From NCBI GenBank assembly GCA_027026295.1, contig JALVOR010000230.1, forward strand, positions 1-12,410: a stretch of 12,410 nt of DNA, given 5' to 3'. The notes beneath the pieces are model-generated. The model was not told the origin of the DNA, did no database searches, and saw only the letters and a list, made by a program, of their open reading frames with translations. Each line of letters begins with the position of its first letter. Within the stretch, counting starts at the first letter, position 1. This stretch comes from Anaerolineales bacterium (GTDB lineage: Bacteria; Chloroflexota; Anaerolineae; Anaerolineales; DRMV01). The position numbers and the translations under genes were made by a program. Shown here in pieces: positions 1 to 8,236 of the stretch.

Positions 1-2621
1 CTGGTCAGATCCAGCACGCCGATGAGTTCGCCGCGATAAACCAGCGGGGTTGCCAGTTCCGAGCGCATGTCGGTTGTGCCGAGGATTTCGTCGGAGGTGG
101 ATGGGATATCTTCGATGATGGTTTCGAAGGTGGCTGCTGCTCTGCCGATGACCCCAGAGCCAATGGGCAACCGCAGTTCTTTCAACGCGTCTGGTTCGGG
201 GGGCGTGTGCCCTGCCCACGCGGCCACGTGCAGCACGTTGGGTGATTCCTCGGCAGGCACCAGGAAGAGTACGCCTTCCTCGGGGCGCAGGGCGTGAATG
301 CTTTCCACCACGTTGTGGATGGCTTTTTCCACGGAAAGCGCCGAAGCGGCAGCAGTAGTGATCTGGTGCAGGGTCTGGTGTTCTGCTAGGTGCTGCTGGG
401 TTTCCTGGAACAGGCGGGCGTTGATGATGGCAATGGCTAACTGGTCTGCCAGAATTTGGAGCACTTGCACGTCTTCGTCGCTGAACGCCTGTGCAGAGGT
501 CGATTGCACGTCGAGCACGCCGATGACTTCGGACCCCACTTTCAGGGGAATGCCCAGTTCGGAGCGGGTTTGCGGCAGCAGGGGGTTGAAGTGGTGAATG
601 GTGCTCTTGGTGACGTCGTTGACGACCACCGGCTCTTTGGTTGCCAGGGTTTGCCCCACGATGGAAGCCGAACCTACGGCAAGACGGTGCCTGCGGGCTT
701 TGAGCTGGCGTCCGGCTTCGCCGGTAGATTCTTCCACATAGGCGTATTGCCCGCTTTCGTCAACCAGGAACACTGAAGCGTGATAGAAGTTGAAGCGCTC
801 GCGCACCAGGTTGACGGCTTTGCGCAACAGTTCTTGCATGTTGAGGGTGCCGCTGGCGTCACGGGCAATTTCCGATGCAATTTGCAGTTGGGCCGCGCGA
901 CGTTGGGATTCGGCGAACAGGCGGGCGCTTTCCAGCAGGTTGCCCACGCGCTCGCCCAGGCGGGTGACAAGCCGTTTTTCGGTTTTTGTCCAGGGCGTCT
1001 GTTTCTTGAGGCGGGCGACGGCAATGGTGTGGCCGCGAGCCTTGATGGGTAGTTGGAAGGCCGTTTCGTCTTGCGCTTTGTCGGCTTGGGCGTTCGTCTC
1101 TGGTTGTGGGGAAGGGCGCGTGGGTTCGGTGGGTTGTTTGACGATGGGGAAGATTTCACCCTTTTCGTCGAGCCGGAAACCGAGGACCTCGCGGAGTTGA
1201 ATGAACCGTTGCCAGCCTGTGTGGGTCAACTGGTCATAAGCGCGGCGGGCGGCTTCGAGCGCGGCCTGGGTTTCCTGGAACAGGCGGGCGTTGGCGATGG
1301 CGATTGCTAGCAGGTCGGCCACTGCTTGCAGGGCGGTGATGTCTTCGGGGGTGAAAGTGTCGCTGGTATCGCTGTGGACGTCGAGTACGCCCAGGATTTC
1401 ATCGCCGCGTTTGAGCGGAATGGCGATTTCGCCGCGGGTGTTTTGCAATTCTGTGATGGGGTGTTTTTCCGAAACGAATTGTGCTGTGTGGAATTGCCCG
1501 GTTGCCAGGGTTTGCGCCACGATGTTGCTTTCAGCCGTGGTGACGCTGAGCGATTGCTTCAACAATTGCTCGGCGGCATCGCTGTTGCGGGTGTAGGCGG
1601 CTTGCAGGGCAGCGGCGTCGCCTGCGGGGTTGGTGAGGAAGATGCCTACATGGTAGAAGTTATAACGCTGGCTGATGAGCAGCGCTGCCTGCGAGAGCAT
1701 TTCCTCCATTTTGCTTAGCGTGACAACGGCGCGCCCGATTTCCGTCGCTGCCTGCAACTGAGCGGTGCGTTTTTGCAGCGCACGGGTGCGTTCGTCGATG
1801 CGCTCTGTCATGATGACATAGGATTCCTGAATGCGGTCGGCCATCATGTTGAAAGTGTGCGCCAGGCTGCCGATTTCATCGTTGCGTTCTATGGGAACGC
1901 GGACAGAAAAATCGCCCTCCGAGAACTTCTTCACCCGGTTTTCCAGTTCGGCAATGGGGCGCAAGACGATTTGCCGCACGGCAACGGCGCTGCCGATGAG
2001 CATCAGAACGCCCAGTAACGTCGCCAACGGCGGCACGAGGGTGGTGCGAATCAGCACCTGTGAAATGGGGTCGGGGGCTTGTGACGCTTCGGTGGCAAGC
2101 GTGAAGGAGCGATTGAGCGTATCCAGCAGGGAAGTTTGTTGTTGCTGCAAGGCGCGCAGGCGCACCTTGGCAGAGGGCCAGTTGTCGACTTCTGCCTGGC
2201 TGACGATGCCTTCGGTGATGGTGACGACGTTGTAGATCTGTGTGGCGGCTTCCTTGAGGTTTTCGCTCAGTTCTGGCGTGGGGGCTTCTTCGGCCAGTTC
2301 GTTTAGCGCCTGGAGGTCTTCTTGCAAACGCTGTTGGTAGGGCGTAACCACCCGTTTGATGTATTCGGGGTTCTGTGTGATGTAGGCGTCCTGCAGTTCC
2401 AGCAGCAGGTAGTAGGTATGCAGCACGCTGTCGGCGGTGACGGCTACGATGTGTGATAGCGTGTTGCGGTTTTCGGTGAGACGACGTACCCGCGCGCTTT
2501 GGTAGGTCATGAATGTCCCGCCTGCAATCAGGACAACCAGGAGAACGCCTATCAGGTATACCAGCCGCTGCCAGAGGGTGAGAGACCGGGTAAGGGGATG
2601 AAAGAGTCGTTTGAATTTCAT
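1..2621 (-). CDS. HAMP and multi-GAF membrane sensor protein (partial, C-terminus beyond left edge)
   Basis: Open from ATG at 2621 to the window edge, about 873 residues with no stop. Visible order: short cytoplasmic N-terminus; membrane helix about 20-40; a mostly helical extracytoplasmic domain about 41-195, resembling a four-helix-bundle ligand sensor; second membrane helix about 196-216; HAMP about 217-272 (RPIAELE start, DEIGSLAHTFN second helix); coiled coil; full GAF about 295-450; half-GAF module about 450-575; full GAF about 580-740; start of another GAF about 750-873, cut by the edge. No kinase or cyclase domain is seen yet. A GGAG-type ribosome site overlaps the end of the upstream gene, whose stop lies 3 bp away, so translation is probably coupled. 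It likely integrates a periplasmic signal with GAF-bound ligands in the cytoplasm. The ligand is unknown, and a histidine kinase could follow outside the window. Confidence 0.88.
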   Translation of the reverse strand, partial: MKFKRLFHPLTRSLTLWQRLVYLIGVLLVVLIAGGTFMTYQSARVRRLTENRNTLSHIVAVTADSVLHTYYLLLELQDAYITQNPEYIKRVVTPYQQRLQEDLQALNELAEEAPTPELSENLKEAATQIYNVVTITEGIVSQAEVDNWPSAKVRLRALQQQQTSLLDTLNRSFTLATEASQAPDPISQVLIRTTLVPPLATLLGVLMLIGSAVAVRQIVLRPIAELENRVKKFSEGDFSVRVPIERNDEIGSLAHTFNMMADRIQESYVIMTERIDERTRALQKRTAQLQAATEIGRAVVTLSKMEEMLSQAALLISQRYNFYHVGIFLTNPAGDAAALQAAYTRNSDAAEQLLKQSLSVTTAESNIVAQTLATGQFHTAQFVSEKHPITELQNTRGEIAIPLKRGDEILGVLDVHSDTSDTFTPEDITALQAVADLLAIAIANARLFQETQAALEAARRAYDQLTHTGWQRFIQLREVLGFRLDEKGEIFPIVKQPTEPTRPSPQPETNAQADKAQDETAFQLPIKARGHTIAVARLKKQTPWTKTEKRLVTRLGERVGNLLESARLFAESQRRAAQLQIASEIARDASGTLNMQELLRKAVNLVRERFNFYHASVFLVDESGQYAYVEESTGEAGRQLKARRHRLAVGSASIVGQTLATKEPVVVNDVTKSTIHHFNPLLPQTRSELGIPLKVGSEVIGVLDVQSTSAQAFSDEDVQVLQILADQLAIAIINARLFQETQQHLAEHQTLHQITTAAASALSVEKAIHNVVESIHALRPEEGVLFLVPAEESPNVLHVAAWAGHTPPEPDALKELRLPIGSGVIGRAAATFETIIEDIPSTSDEILGTTDMRSELATPLVYRGELIGVLDLT

Positions 2622-2624
2622 GGC

Positions 2625-4229
2625 CTACTCCGTCGCCGTTTCGGGCACTGAGAGGTGAATTTCGGCCTCGCTAATTTGCAGGACTTCACTGAGTTCGCGC
2701 AACGTGGTCTGGACAATGGTGTCGATATCCAGCGAAATGCCAACGCGCTCGGTGATTTCGGTGAGGACGCGATTCTCTTCGATGGAGCGTTGGGTTTCCT
2801 GCGTCAGCAGGATGTTTTCCAGGGTGAGCGCCAACTGGTGCCCGAATTGTTTGGCAAAGGCGCGTTCTTCTTCTCCCCACGGCGAGGTGTTTTCGAGCAC
2901 GATTTCGCCCAGTGATTCGCCGTAGAGGTCGATGGGAACTCGTAGTTGATGAACTGCATCGCTTTCGGTGTCGTCCCCCGCTTCAAATTCCAGCCCTGAG
3001 GCGGTCAGTTCTTCCCATGACTGACCAATCAGGCGGTAATGGGTTTGAGCCAGGCTTTGCAGGCTGCGCTGGGTTTCCTGATACAGCCGTGCGTTGTGGA
3101 GGGCGATGGCGAGGTTGTCTACGATGCTTTGGAGCACGGTGAGGTCGTCTTCGTCGAATGCCCGTGCGCGCTCGGACTGGATCGTCACCGCGCCCAATAC
3201 TTCGCCTCGGCTGACCAGAGGAAGCGCCAGTTCGGTGCGGGTGAGGGGCAGGTGAGGGTTGGCGAAGCGTACGGCTTCTTCGCCGACGTCGAGGGCAATG
3301 CGGGGTTTGCGGTTGCTGATGCTCCAGCCGATCATCGAGCCGCCGCCGATGGCGAGGCGGTGTCCCTCGGCCAGCATTTTGCGCCCGGCTTCGCCTGTGC
3401 CGGCCCGCAGCACAGCATATTCGCCGCGTTCGTCGACGAGGAAGATGCCGACATAATACAAATTGAAGCGGTCGCGGATCAGGTTGACCACTTCTTCGAT
3501 CAGCCTGTCGGGGTCGAGAATGGCGTTGACGACGCGGGAAATTTCGCTGGCTGTGTGAATCTGTTCCAGACGCCGCCGCAGGGTGCGTTCCTGTTGCTTT
3601 AGTCGCAGGCGCTCGTTTTCGAGCACGGCGTTGAGGTTCTGGCTTTCCGTGAGGGTGTTTTCCAGGCTGCGGCGGTAGATAGCGATGGCTGCCACGATGA
3701 TGACCGAAAGGGCGAACAGGAGCGTACCGGTGCGTGTCCAGGCCCTGAATTGTGTTGCTACGACGTTCATCTCGCCGGGGGGAAGGGCAAGCAGGCCGTG
3801 GGAAAATGCGTAGGCCAGAGAGAAGTAGTAAACGCCGGCGAGGAGGGAGTTGAGGACGCTTTGCAAGGGCGGCAGGAAGATAGCGCCCATGATGATCACG
3901 CCTACCAGCCAGACGCGTCCGTCGCCCCGCACGCCGGTTGCCAGGAATGCGGCGGCAGAGGCGCCGTAGAGGGCAAGCACCAGCCCCCAGGCGCGGATAA
4001 GGTAGGTGTTGGGGAAACGGGTGAGGAGCACCAACAGTGCGACGTAGAGGATTTCGCCTACATACACCAGCGCCGTGCTGATGTTGCCGCTCTGGGCGGT
4101 GTAATAGGCATTGAGGCCGCCCACCAGGATTGCGCCGACCAGCGCCAGCCCGAGCAGGACGTTGAGCAAGCGTTCGCGAAATACTGTAACGCTGTTGGCT
4201 GAAGGTTCAGACGCCGCAGTAAAGTTCAT
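2625..4229 (-). CDS. Six-helix membrane protein with GAF modules, no output domain
   Basis: 534 residues. Six hydrophobic helices (about 22-43, 52-71, 77-99, 105-121, 124-147, 167-186) form an N-terminal membrane sensor unlike the single-loop sensors on either side. A coiled coil (187-226) follows, then a complete GAF domain (about 228-384, ending in the HNARLYQETQ helix). Next is a shortened GAF-like module (about 385-480) with a Trp motif (SWEEL) and the second-half strands (LRVPIDLYGESLGEIVL). The last 45 residues look like only the beginning of another GAF (DIDTIVQTTLRELSEVL), after which the protein stops. There is no kinase, GGDEF or phosphatase domain, so it probably works by contact with a partner. 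The start ATG overlaps the upstream stop (ATGA) and has a strong AGAAGGAG ribosome site 7 nt away. The GAF assignment is firm; ligand and partner are unknown. Confidence 0.9.
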   Translation of the reverse strand: MNFTAASEPSANSVTVFRERLLNVLLGLALVGAILVGGLNAYYTAQSGNISTALVYVGEILYVALLVLLTRFPNTYLIRAWGLVLALYGASAAAFLATGVRGDGRVWLVGVIIMGAIFLPPLQSVLNSLLAGVYYFSLAYAFSHGLLALPPGEMNVVATQFRAWTRTGTLLFALSVIIVAAIAIYRRSLENTLTESQNLNAVLENERLRLKQQERTLRRRLEQIHTASEISRVVNAILDPDRLIEEVVNLIRDRFNLYYVGIFLVDERGEYAVLRAGTGEAGRKMLAEGHRLAIGGGSMIGWSISNRKPRIALDVGEEAVRFANPHLPLTRTELALPLVSRGEVLGAVTIQSERARAFDEDDLTVLQSIVDNLAIALHNARLYQETQRSLQSLAQTHYRLIGQSWEELTASGLEFEAGDDTESDAVHQLRVPIDLYGESLGEIVLENTSPWGEEERAFAKQFGHQLALTLENILLTQETQRSIEENRVLTEITERVGISLDIDTIVQTTLRELSEVLQISEAEIHLSVPETATE

Positions 4230-7195
4230 GCCGTTTCTCCTTCTGATGCGTCGTTACCGTTGCCGTCGTGTCGCGGGTGCAGGCGGATGACGCCGCGCCG
4301 GGCGCGCAGCGTGCGTTGCAGCCCTCTGATGGCTGTTTCGAGAACCATGTTGACGTCGGCAGTTTGAGATTGCTGGTTGATCTGGAACAGCAGGCGTTCC
4401 TGCTCGTAAACGCTTTCGGTATGGCTGACAAGGCGCATTTTGTGGAGCAGCAAAGCAACCGAGATGGCAATGGCGGAAACGAACTCTACTTCTTCTTCGC
4501 CAAAGCGTTTTTCGCGCTCCATATCTTGCAATGTCAGTACGCCGATGATCTGGTCGCCCACGACCAGGGGAACGCCCAGCCAGGATTTGGCGGGTTCGCC
4601 GATGAGTTTGGCGCCCAGTTCCTTGGCGCGCTGGGCGGTATTCTCGACAATGCGCAGCGGGCGGCGGGTGGTAATCACTCTTGAGATCAGACCTTCACCC
4701 ATGGGGAAGGGAGGAACGCGAAGCACGGTTTCCTTGTTCTGGTCGCGGGCGTAGGGGATCTCAATTTGCCGCCGCAAGGGGTCGTAAAGCGCCACGAGGA
4801 TGCCGATTTCCCCGAAAATCTGGGAAATTTCTCGGTGGAGAATTTGGTAGAAATCTTCGGCGGTATCGGCTACACCGATGGCCTGGGCAAGACGCACCAG
4901 GGTCTGGAATTCTTTCAGGCGGCGCTTGGCAACCGACAGCGCCATGACACGTTCATAGGCGGCGCTTGCGATTTCGGCAATGGTGAGATAAGGTTGCAGG
5001 CGCGCCGTGGAGAGCGCCCCCGCTTCTTCGCTGCCTATCATGACGATGGCGACAGGCTGTTCGGGCGTCGAGATAGCCAGGTAGGCTGCTGAGGTGCAGC
5101 CCAGCGATTGGGCGAAATGCGCAAGCGGCCCGCCTGTGGGGGTGGTGCGGACGTCATTGAACACCAGCGGCGTATTGCGGTTGAGTAGATATTGCCGCGC
5201 CGCGTCGGAATCCAGCGGAGGGGCGTCGATTTCCAGTTTGCCGCGCTGGGGATGGTGGGCGAACACCATCTCGTAGGTGTCTGTTTGCTGGTTGTAAAGG
5301 TATAGCGCACCGATATAGGGAATCGTTTGCAAGCCTTCGATGCTGATGGTGATGATATCTTGCGTTTCGCTGGCGCCAACCATGCGGCGACTGAGTTGAT
5401 AGAGGGTTTGAATTTCCTCGTGTCCGATTTCGGCCTCTTCGCGCAGGCGGGCGTTGTAAATGGCGGCTGCCAACTGATTAGCCAGTGTTTGCAGGGTGGC
5501 GATATGCTGTTCGTCAAAGGTGTGTGGGCTTTTGCTTTGTACGTCCAGCGCCCCCAGCACCTGGTTGCCAATGACAATGGGAATGGCGGCTTCTGCACGG
5601 GTTTCCGGAAGCAGCGGGTTCTTGAAGTGAACGGCGTCTTCCGTGACGTCGGAAGCCACACGCGGGCGTCGGTTTTGTGTTGCCCATCCCACAAGCGATT
5701 GCCCGCCGACCTTGAGTTTGTGGCGGTTCTTTTTCATTTGTTCGCCAACGGGGCCGGTGGAGGCTTCCAGCACGGCATAGCCGTGTTCGTTGGTCAGGAA
5801 GATCGAGGCGTGGTAGTACTCCTCGAAATGCTCGACAATCAGGTTGGCGGTGCGGCGCAATATTTCGTCCAGGTCGGTTGCCGACGTGGCCAGGGCGGCA
5901 ACTTCGGAAGCCGCGCGGATCTGGGCGGTGTGCTCGTCGATGCGCTCTTCCAGCGACCGGTAGAATTTGACCAGTTCGTTGGCCATTTGGTTGAACGTAT
6001 AGGCGAGCAAGCCGATCTCATCATGCCGCTTGACCGATAGCCGCATTTGCCAGTCACCTTCAGCGAAGCGGCGGGCTGTGTCGGCAACTTCCAGAATGGG
6101 CTGGCTGATGCGTTGGGCGATGAGCCAGATGATGAGGGTGAGCAGGATGACAGTGAGGGCAAGCAGTTCAAGAGCGGTGGGCAGAATTTCTCGCGAGCGT
6201 TGCGTGAAGATGCTCGCCGGCAACTCAAGACCAATGGCGGCGTTGAGTTCGGGAAGCCATTGGGCGATTGAAAATACCCGCTTCTGTGTCAGCGGCGAAC
6301 TATAGATTCCCGTGATGATGGGGTCACCTTGGGCAGGGAAAGGCTTTTTGAAAATATCGGGAAGAGAGAAGATGCCCAGTGTATGGGTTTGTGGCGTGAG
6401 CGCCAAGTAGGTACCGTCGTAAAACAGAATGTAACTTGTGGTGTCGGGATAGCGTTCTGCCAGCTCGGCGAGCAGGTTTTCGATGGCGACTTCCTCGGAA
6501 ATGCCAACGATGAACATCTGTTTCCCGCTTTTCTCGTCGACATGGGGAAGGACGGTGAAGAGGTAATGCCGGTAAGTTTCGTTGGGAATGGGCGAGGGAG
6601 CAAAAAAGTGCACCGATTGCAGGTTGTTGGGCTGAAAAACCGTCCCGTTGGACACTGCGACTTGAATCGGCGGCGCTGTGGCAGGCGGCGGCATATTGCT
6701 GATGCGTGCCAGAAGTTGCGCCAGTTCGCTTTGGGGAATTTGCAACCCTACCCACGAAGGTTCGCTGCTGGCAAGAATAGCGTAAGAGGCATCTACGATG
6801 ATGAAGTCGTCGAAAATGGAAGCGCGCTCGTTGATGGATGCGATTTCTTTGGCTACGGTTTGTTGTGCTTTGGCAAAGTCGGGGGAAACGTGCGAGCGAA
6901 CTGCCAGCAGGTGCATGGCCTCAACAAAATCCTGGCGATGGTCAACCGCGCTAAGGCGGGAACTTTTGGCAAGCAGCCATTCTTTCAGGTTGGCAGCCAT
7001 GCCGGTTTCTGCTTTGAGCAATTGTTCGGTAACCTCGCGTTGCAGGGAGCGTTGGGCTTTCTGGGTGAGCAGCCACCCCATGAAGATAACCGGTAAAATC
7101 GTGGCTGGCACCAGCAGCAATACCATGCGCCGTGCCAGCCTGCCCCGGAAGGTGGGGGTGCCTTTTTTCTCGAACTTGGTTTGGGTGTCGCTCAT
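4226..7195 (-). CDS. Cache-HAMP-triple GAF membrane sensor protein, no output domain
   Basis: 989 residues from ATG 7195. An in-frame ATG at 7234 would overlap the upstream gene by 26 bp; 7195 is preferred because a GGAG lies 6 nt before it and it leaves a 13-bp gap. Order: membrane helix about 24-44; extracytoplasmic double-Cache-like domain about 45-335 (FDDFIIVDASYAILAS strand and WLPELNAAIGLELP near its end); membrane helix about 337-361; HAMP about 362-415; coiled coil; GAF1 about 430-585; a more divergent GAF2 about 595-750; GAF3 about 765-920; coiled coil and a tail about 930-989 that resembles only the first part of a further GAF. Cache domains usually bind small extracellular molecules such as amino or organic acids. 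No catalytic signalling domain is present, unlike most Cache-HAMP proteins, so it presumably acts through a partner kinase. It is the third gene of the operon and overlaps the next by 4 bp. Confidence 0.9.
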   Translation of the reverse strand: MSDTQTKFEKKGTPTFRGRLARRMVLLLVPATILPVIFMGWLLTQKAQRSLQREVTEQLLKAETGMAANLKEWLLAKSSRLSAVDHRQDFVEAMHLLAVRSHVSPDFAKAQQTVAKEIASINERASIFDDFIIVDASYAILASSEPSWVGLQIPQSELAQLLARISNMPPPATAPPIQVAVSNGTVFQPNNLQSVHFFAPSPIPNETYRHYLFTVLPHVDEKSGKQMFIVGISEEVAIENLLAELAERYPDTTSYILFYDGTYLALTPQTHTLGIFSLPDIFKKPFPAQGDPIITGIYSSPLTQKRVFSIAQWLPELNAAIGLELPASIFTQRSREILPTALELLALTVILLTLIIWLIAQRISQPILEVADTARRFAEGDWQMRLSVKRHDEIGLLAYTFNQMANELVKFYRSLEERIDEHTAQIRAASEVAALATSATDLDEILRRTANLIVEHFEEYYHASIFLTNEHGYAVLEASTGPVGEQMKKNRHKLKVGGQSLVGWATQNRRPRVASDVTEDAVHFKNPLLPETRAEAAIPIVIGNQVLGALDVQSKSPHTFDEQHIATLQTLANQLAAAIYNARLREEAEIGHEEIQTLYQLSRRMVGASETQDIITISIEGLQTIPYIGALYLYNQQTDTYEMVFAHHPQRGKLEIDAPPLDSDAARQYLLNRNTPLVFNDVRTTPTGGPLAHFAQSLGCTSAAYLAISTPEQPVAIVMIGSEEAGALSTARLQPYLTIAEIASAAYERVMALSVAKRRLKEFQTLVRLAQAIGVADTAEDFYQILHREISQIFGEIGILVALYDPLRRQIEIPYARDQNKETVLRVPPFPMGEGLISRVITTRRPLRIVENTAQRAKELGAKLIGEPAKSWLGVPLVVGDQIIGVLTLQDMEREKRFGEEEVEFVSAIAISVALLLHKMRLVSHTESVYEQERLLFQINQQSQTADVNMVLETAIRGLQRTLRARRGVIRLHPRHDGNGNDASEGETA

Positions 7196-7201
7196 GGCAT
7201 G

Positions 7202-7205
7202 CTCC
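7202..7205 (-). promoter_or_regulatory. Ribosome binding site deciding the start of the Cache-GAF sensor
   Basis: On the minus strand GGAG lies 6 nt before ATG 7195. It falls between the stop of the preceding response-regulator gene (7209-7211) and this ATG, and supports this start over the one at 7234. Confidence 0.6.
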
Positions 7206-7208
7206 GCA

Positions 7209-7658
7209 TCAGAGTTCCCACACAGATTCTCCACTGAGAATGCGGCGAATTTGCTCGGGGAATTTGTCGGGGTCCAGAGGTTTGCCGATGAAGCCGTCGA
7301 AGCCGGCGGCTTTGGCTTTGTGGATTTGTTCGCGGCTGGCTTCGGCGGTAACGGCGATGACCAGCGTGTCTTTCAGCGTGGGGGATGAGCGGATTTTCCG
7401 CAACGCGCTGTAACCGTCTTCGTAGGGCAGACGGATGTCCATTAGAATCAAGTCAACCCGTGGCAGGGTGTCGGCGTATTCCACCACTTCGTAGCCGCTG
7501 GTTTTCCATTCACAGTGAATGCCCATGTAGCCCAGCATACGGGCGATGAGGACGAAGTTGGCGACGTTGTCCTCAACCACCAATACAATGGCTTCTTCGG
7601 GGGTTTCGGGAAGCCGACGTTGGAGGTTCGACAAGGGGATGGTGTTTTCTTCGGGCAT
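7209..7658 (-). CDS. Stand-alone response regulator receiver (CheY-like) protein
   Basis: 149 residues: an N-terminal extension of about 22 residues, then a single receiver domain (about 23-145). The phosphorylation site set is complete: acidic pair E29/D30 (VVEDN), phospho-acceptor D74 (LILMDIRLP), switch T104 (AVTAE) and K126 (GKPLDPD). No DNA-binding or enzymatic output domain follows, so it works by protein contact or as an intermediate in a phosphorelay, in the cytoplasm. The start is the only ATG in reach, but its upstream stretch is A/T rich with no clear ribosome site; re-initiation after the gene 14 bp upstream is plausible. It is the second gene of the operon. The partner kinase is not in the window. 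Confidence 0.93.
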   Translation of the reverse strand: MPEENTIPLSNLQRRLPETPEEAIVLVVEDNVANFVLIARMLGYMGIHCEWKTSGYEVVEYADTLPRVDLILMDIRLPYEDGYSALRKIRSSPTLKDTLVIAVTAEASREQIHKAKAAGFDGFIGKPLDPDKFPEQIRRILSGESVWEL

Positions 7659-7672
7659 GGTATTTTTTGAAG

Positions 7673-8044
7673 TTAAGAGGTTTTGGAAAGATAACTGGCG
7701 ATTTGGCGGGGCAGGGCGTCAACATCGAGCGGCTTTTGAATGTAGCCGTCGCAACCTGCCTGAAGCACCCGCTCGCGATCGCCTTTCATCACGTTGGCGG
7801 TTAGTGCAACCACAGGAATATGTTGCCATGCCGGGTTGGCCTTGATGCGTTTGGTCAGGGTGAAGCCATCTATTTCCGGCATGTTGATGTCCATCAGAAT
7901 CAGATCGGGCGTGTGACGTTCCAGGACGGCCAGGGCTTCTTCGGCATTGCCTGCTTCGGCAATTTCGTGTCCCTCGGCGGCCAGAATGCGTTGCACCAGC
8001 GTGCGGTTGGCTGAGTCGTCTTCTACATACAGAATGAGTGCCAT
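7673..8044 (-). CDS. Stand-alone response regulator receiver (CheY-like) protein
   Basis: 123 residues from ATG 8044, chosen over the in-frame ATG at 8068 because GGAGGG lies 5 nt before it and because the receiver fold starts at once (MALILYVEDD). The protein is only a receiver domain: acidic residues E8, D9 and D10, phospho-acceptor D52 (LILMDINMP), switch T82 (ALTAN) and K104 (QKPLD). Such single-domain regulators pass or absorb phosphate or bind a target directly. First gene of the minus-strand sensor operon, so probably made in step with the sensors. It clearly differs from the neighbouring receiver and is not a recent copy of it. The cognate kinase and the target are not visible. Confidence 0.94.
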   Translation of the reverse strand: MALILYVEDDSANRTLVQRILAAEGHEIAEAGNAEEALAVLERHTPDLILMDINMPEIDGFTLTKRIKANPAWQHIPVVALTANVMKGDRERVLQAGCDGYIQKPLDVDALPRQIASYLSKTS

Positions 8045-8049
8045 TGTGT

Positions 8050-8055
8050 CCCTCC
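8050..8055 (-). promoter_or_regulatory. Ribosome binding site deciding the start of the first receiver gene
   Basis: GGAGGG on the minus strand, 5 nt before ATG 8044. It argues for the internal ATG rather than the one 24 nt upstream. Confidence 0.65.
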
Positions 8056-8074
8056 GAAACGGGTCCATAGTACT

Positions 8075-8080
8075 ATTGTA
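8075..8080 (-). promoter_or_regulatory. Possible -10 box of the sensor operon
   Basis: TACAAT on the minus strand (five of six consensus bases) about 30 nt before the first gene, in an A/T-rich stretch. The best -35-like hexamer (GTGACA at 8101-8106) is 20 bp away, longer than usual, so the call is tentative. Confidence 0.3.
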
Positions 8081-8172
8081 TCAAAAATTATGCTTTTTAT
8101 TGTCACAGAAACATTACACACGCTGGTGAAAGTTGTAACTTAAGCGTGACGCACAGAACGGGGAGGGTAGAC

Positions 8173-8178
8173 TACAAT
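8173..8178 (+). promoter_or_regulatory. Possible -10 box for the small zinc-ribbon gene
   Basis: TACAAT about 58 nt before the ATG at 8237. No convincing -35 hexamer stands at 16-18 bp. Weak call, supported mainly by its place in a short divergent intergenic region. Confidence 0.22.
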
Positions 8179-8236
8179 ACCGTTGCAATACTGTTGCCAG
8201 ATTTCGAAGTGGTATCTCGCGCAATGAGGTGAGCCG

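Noticed and set aside
674..1159. Minus-strand open frame within the leftmost sensor
   Set aside because: It is in another frame of the sensor gene and encodes a low-complexity Pro/Arg/Lys-rich product, as expected from a frame shadow.
5327..6040. Plus-strand open frame (237 codons) opposite the same sensor
   Set aside because: Shadow frame of GAF coding sequence; the product has no domain or ribosome site.
6329..7096. Long plus-strand open frame (255 codons) opposite the Cache-GAF sensor
   Set aside because: Antisense to a gene with clear domains; its translation has no recognisable motif, and similar mirror frames occur all along the GC-rich sensor genes.
7196..7234. Longer start (ATG 7234) for the Cache-GAF sensor
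   Set aside because: It overlaps the preceding gene by 26 bp, and the ATG at 7195 has a well-placed GGAG.
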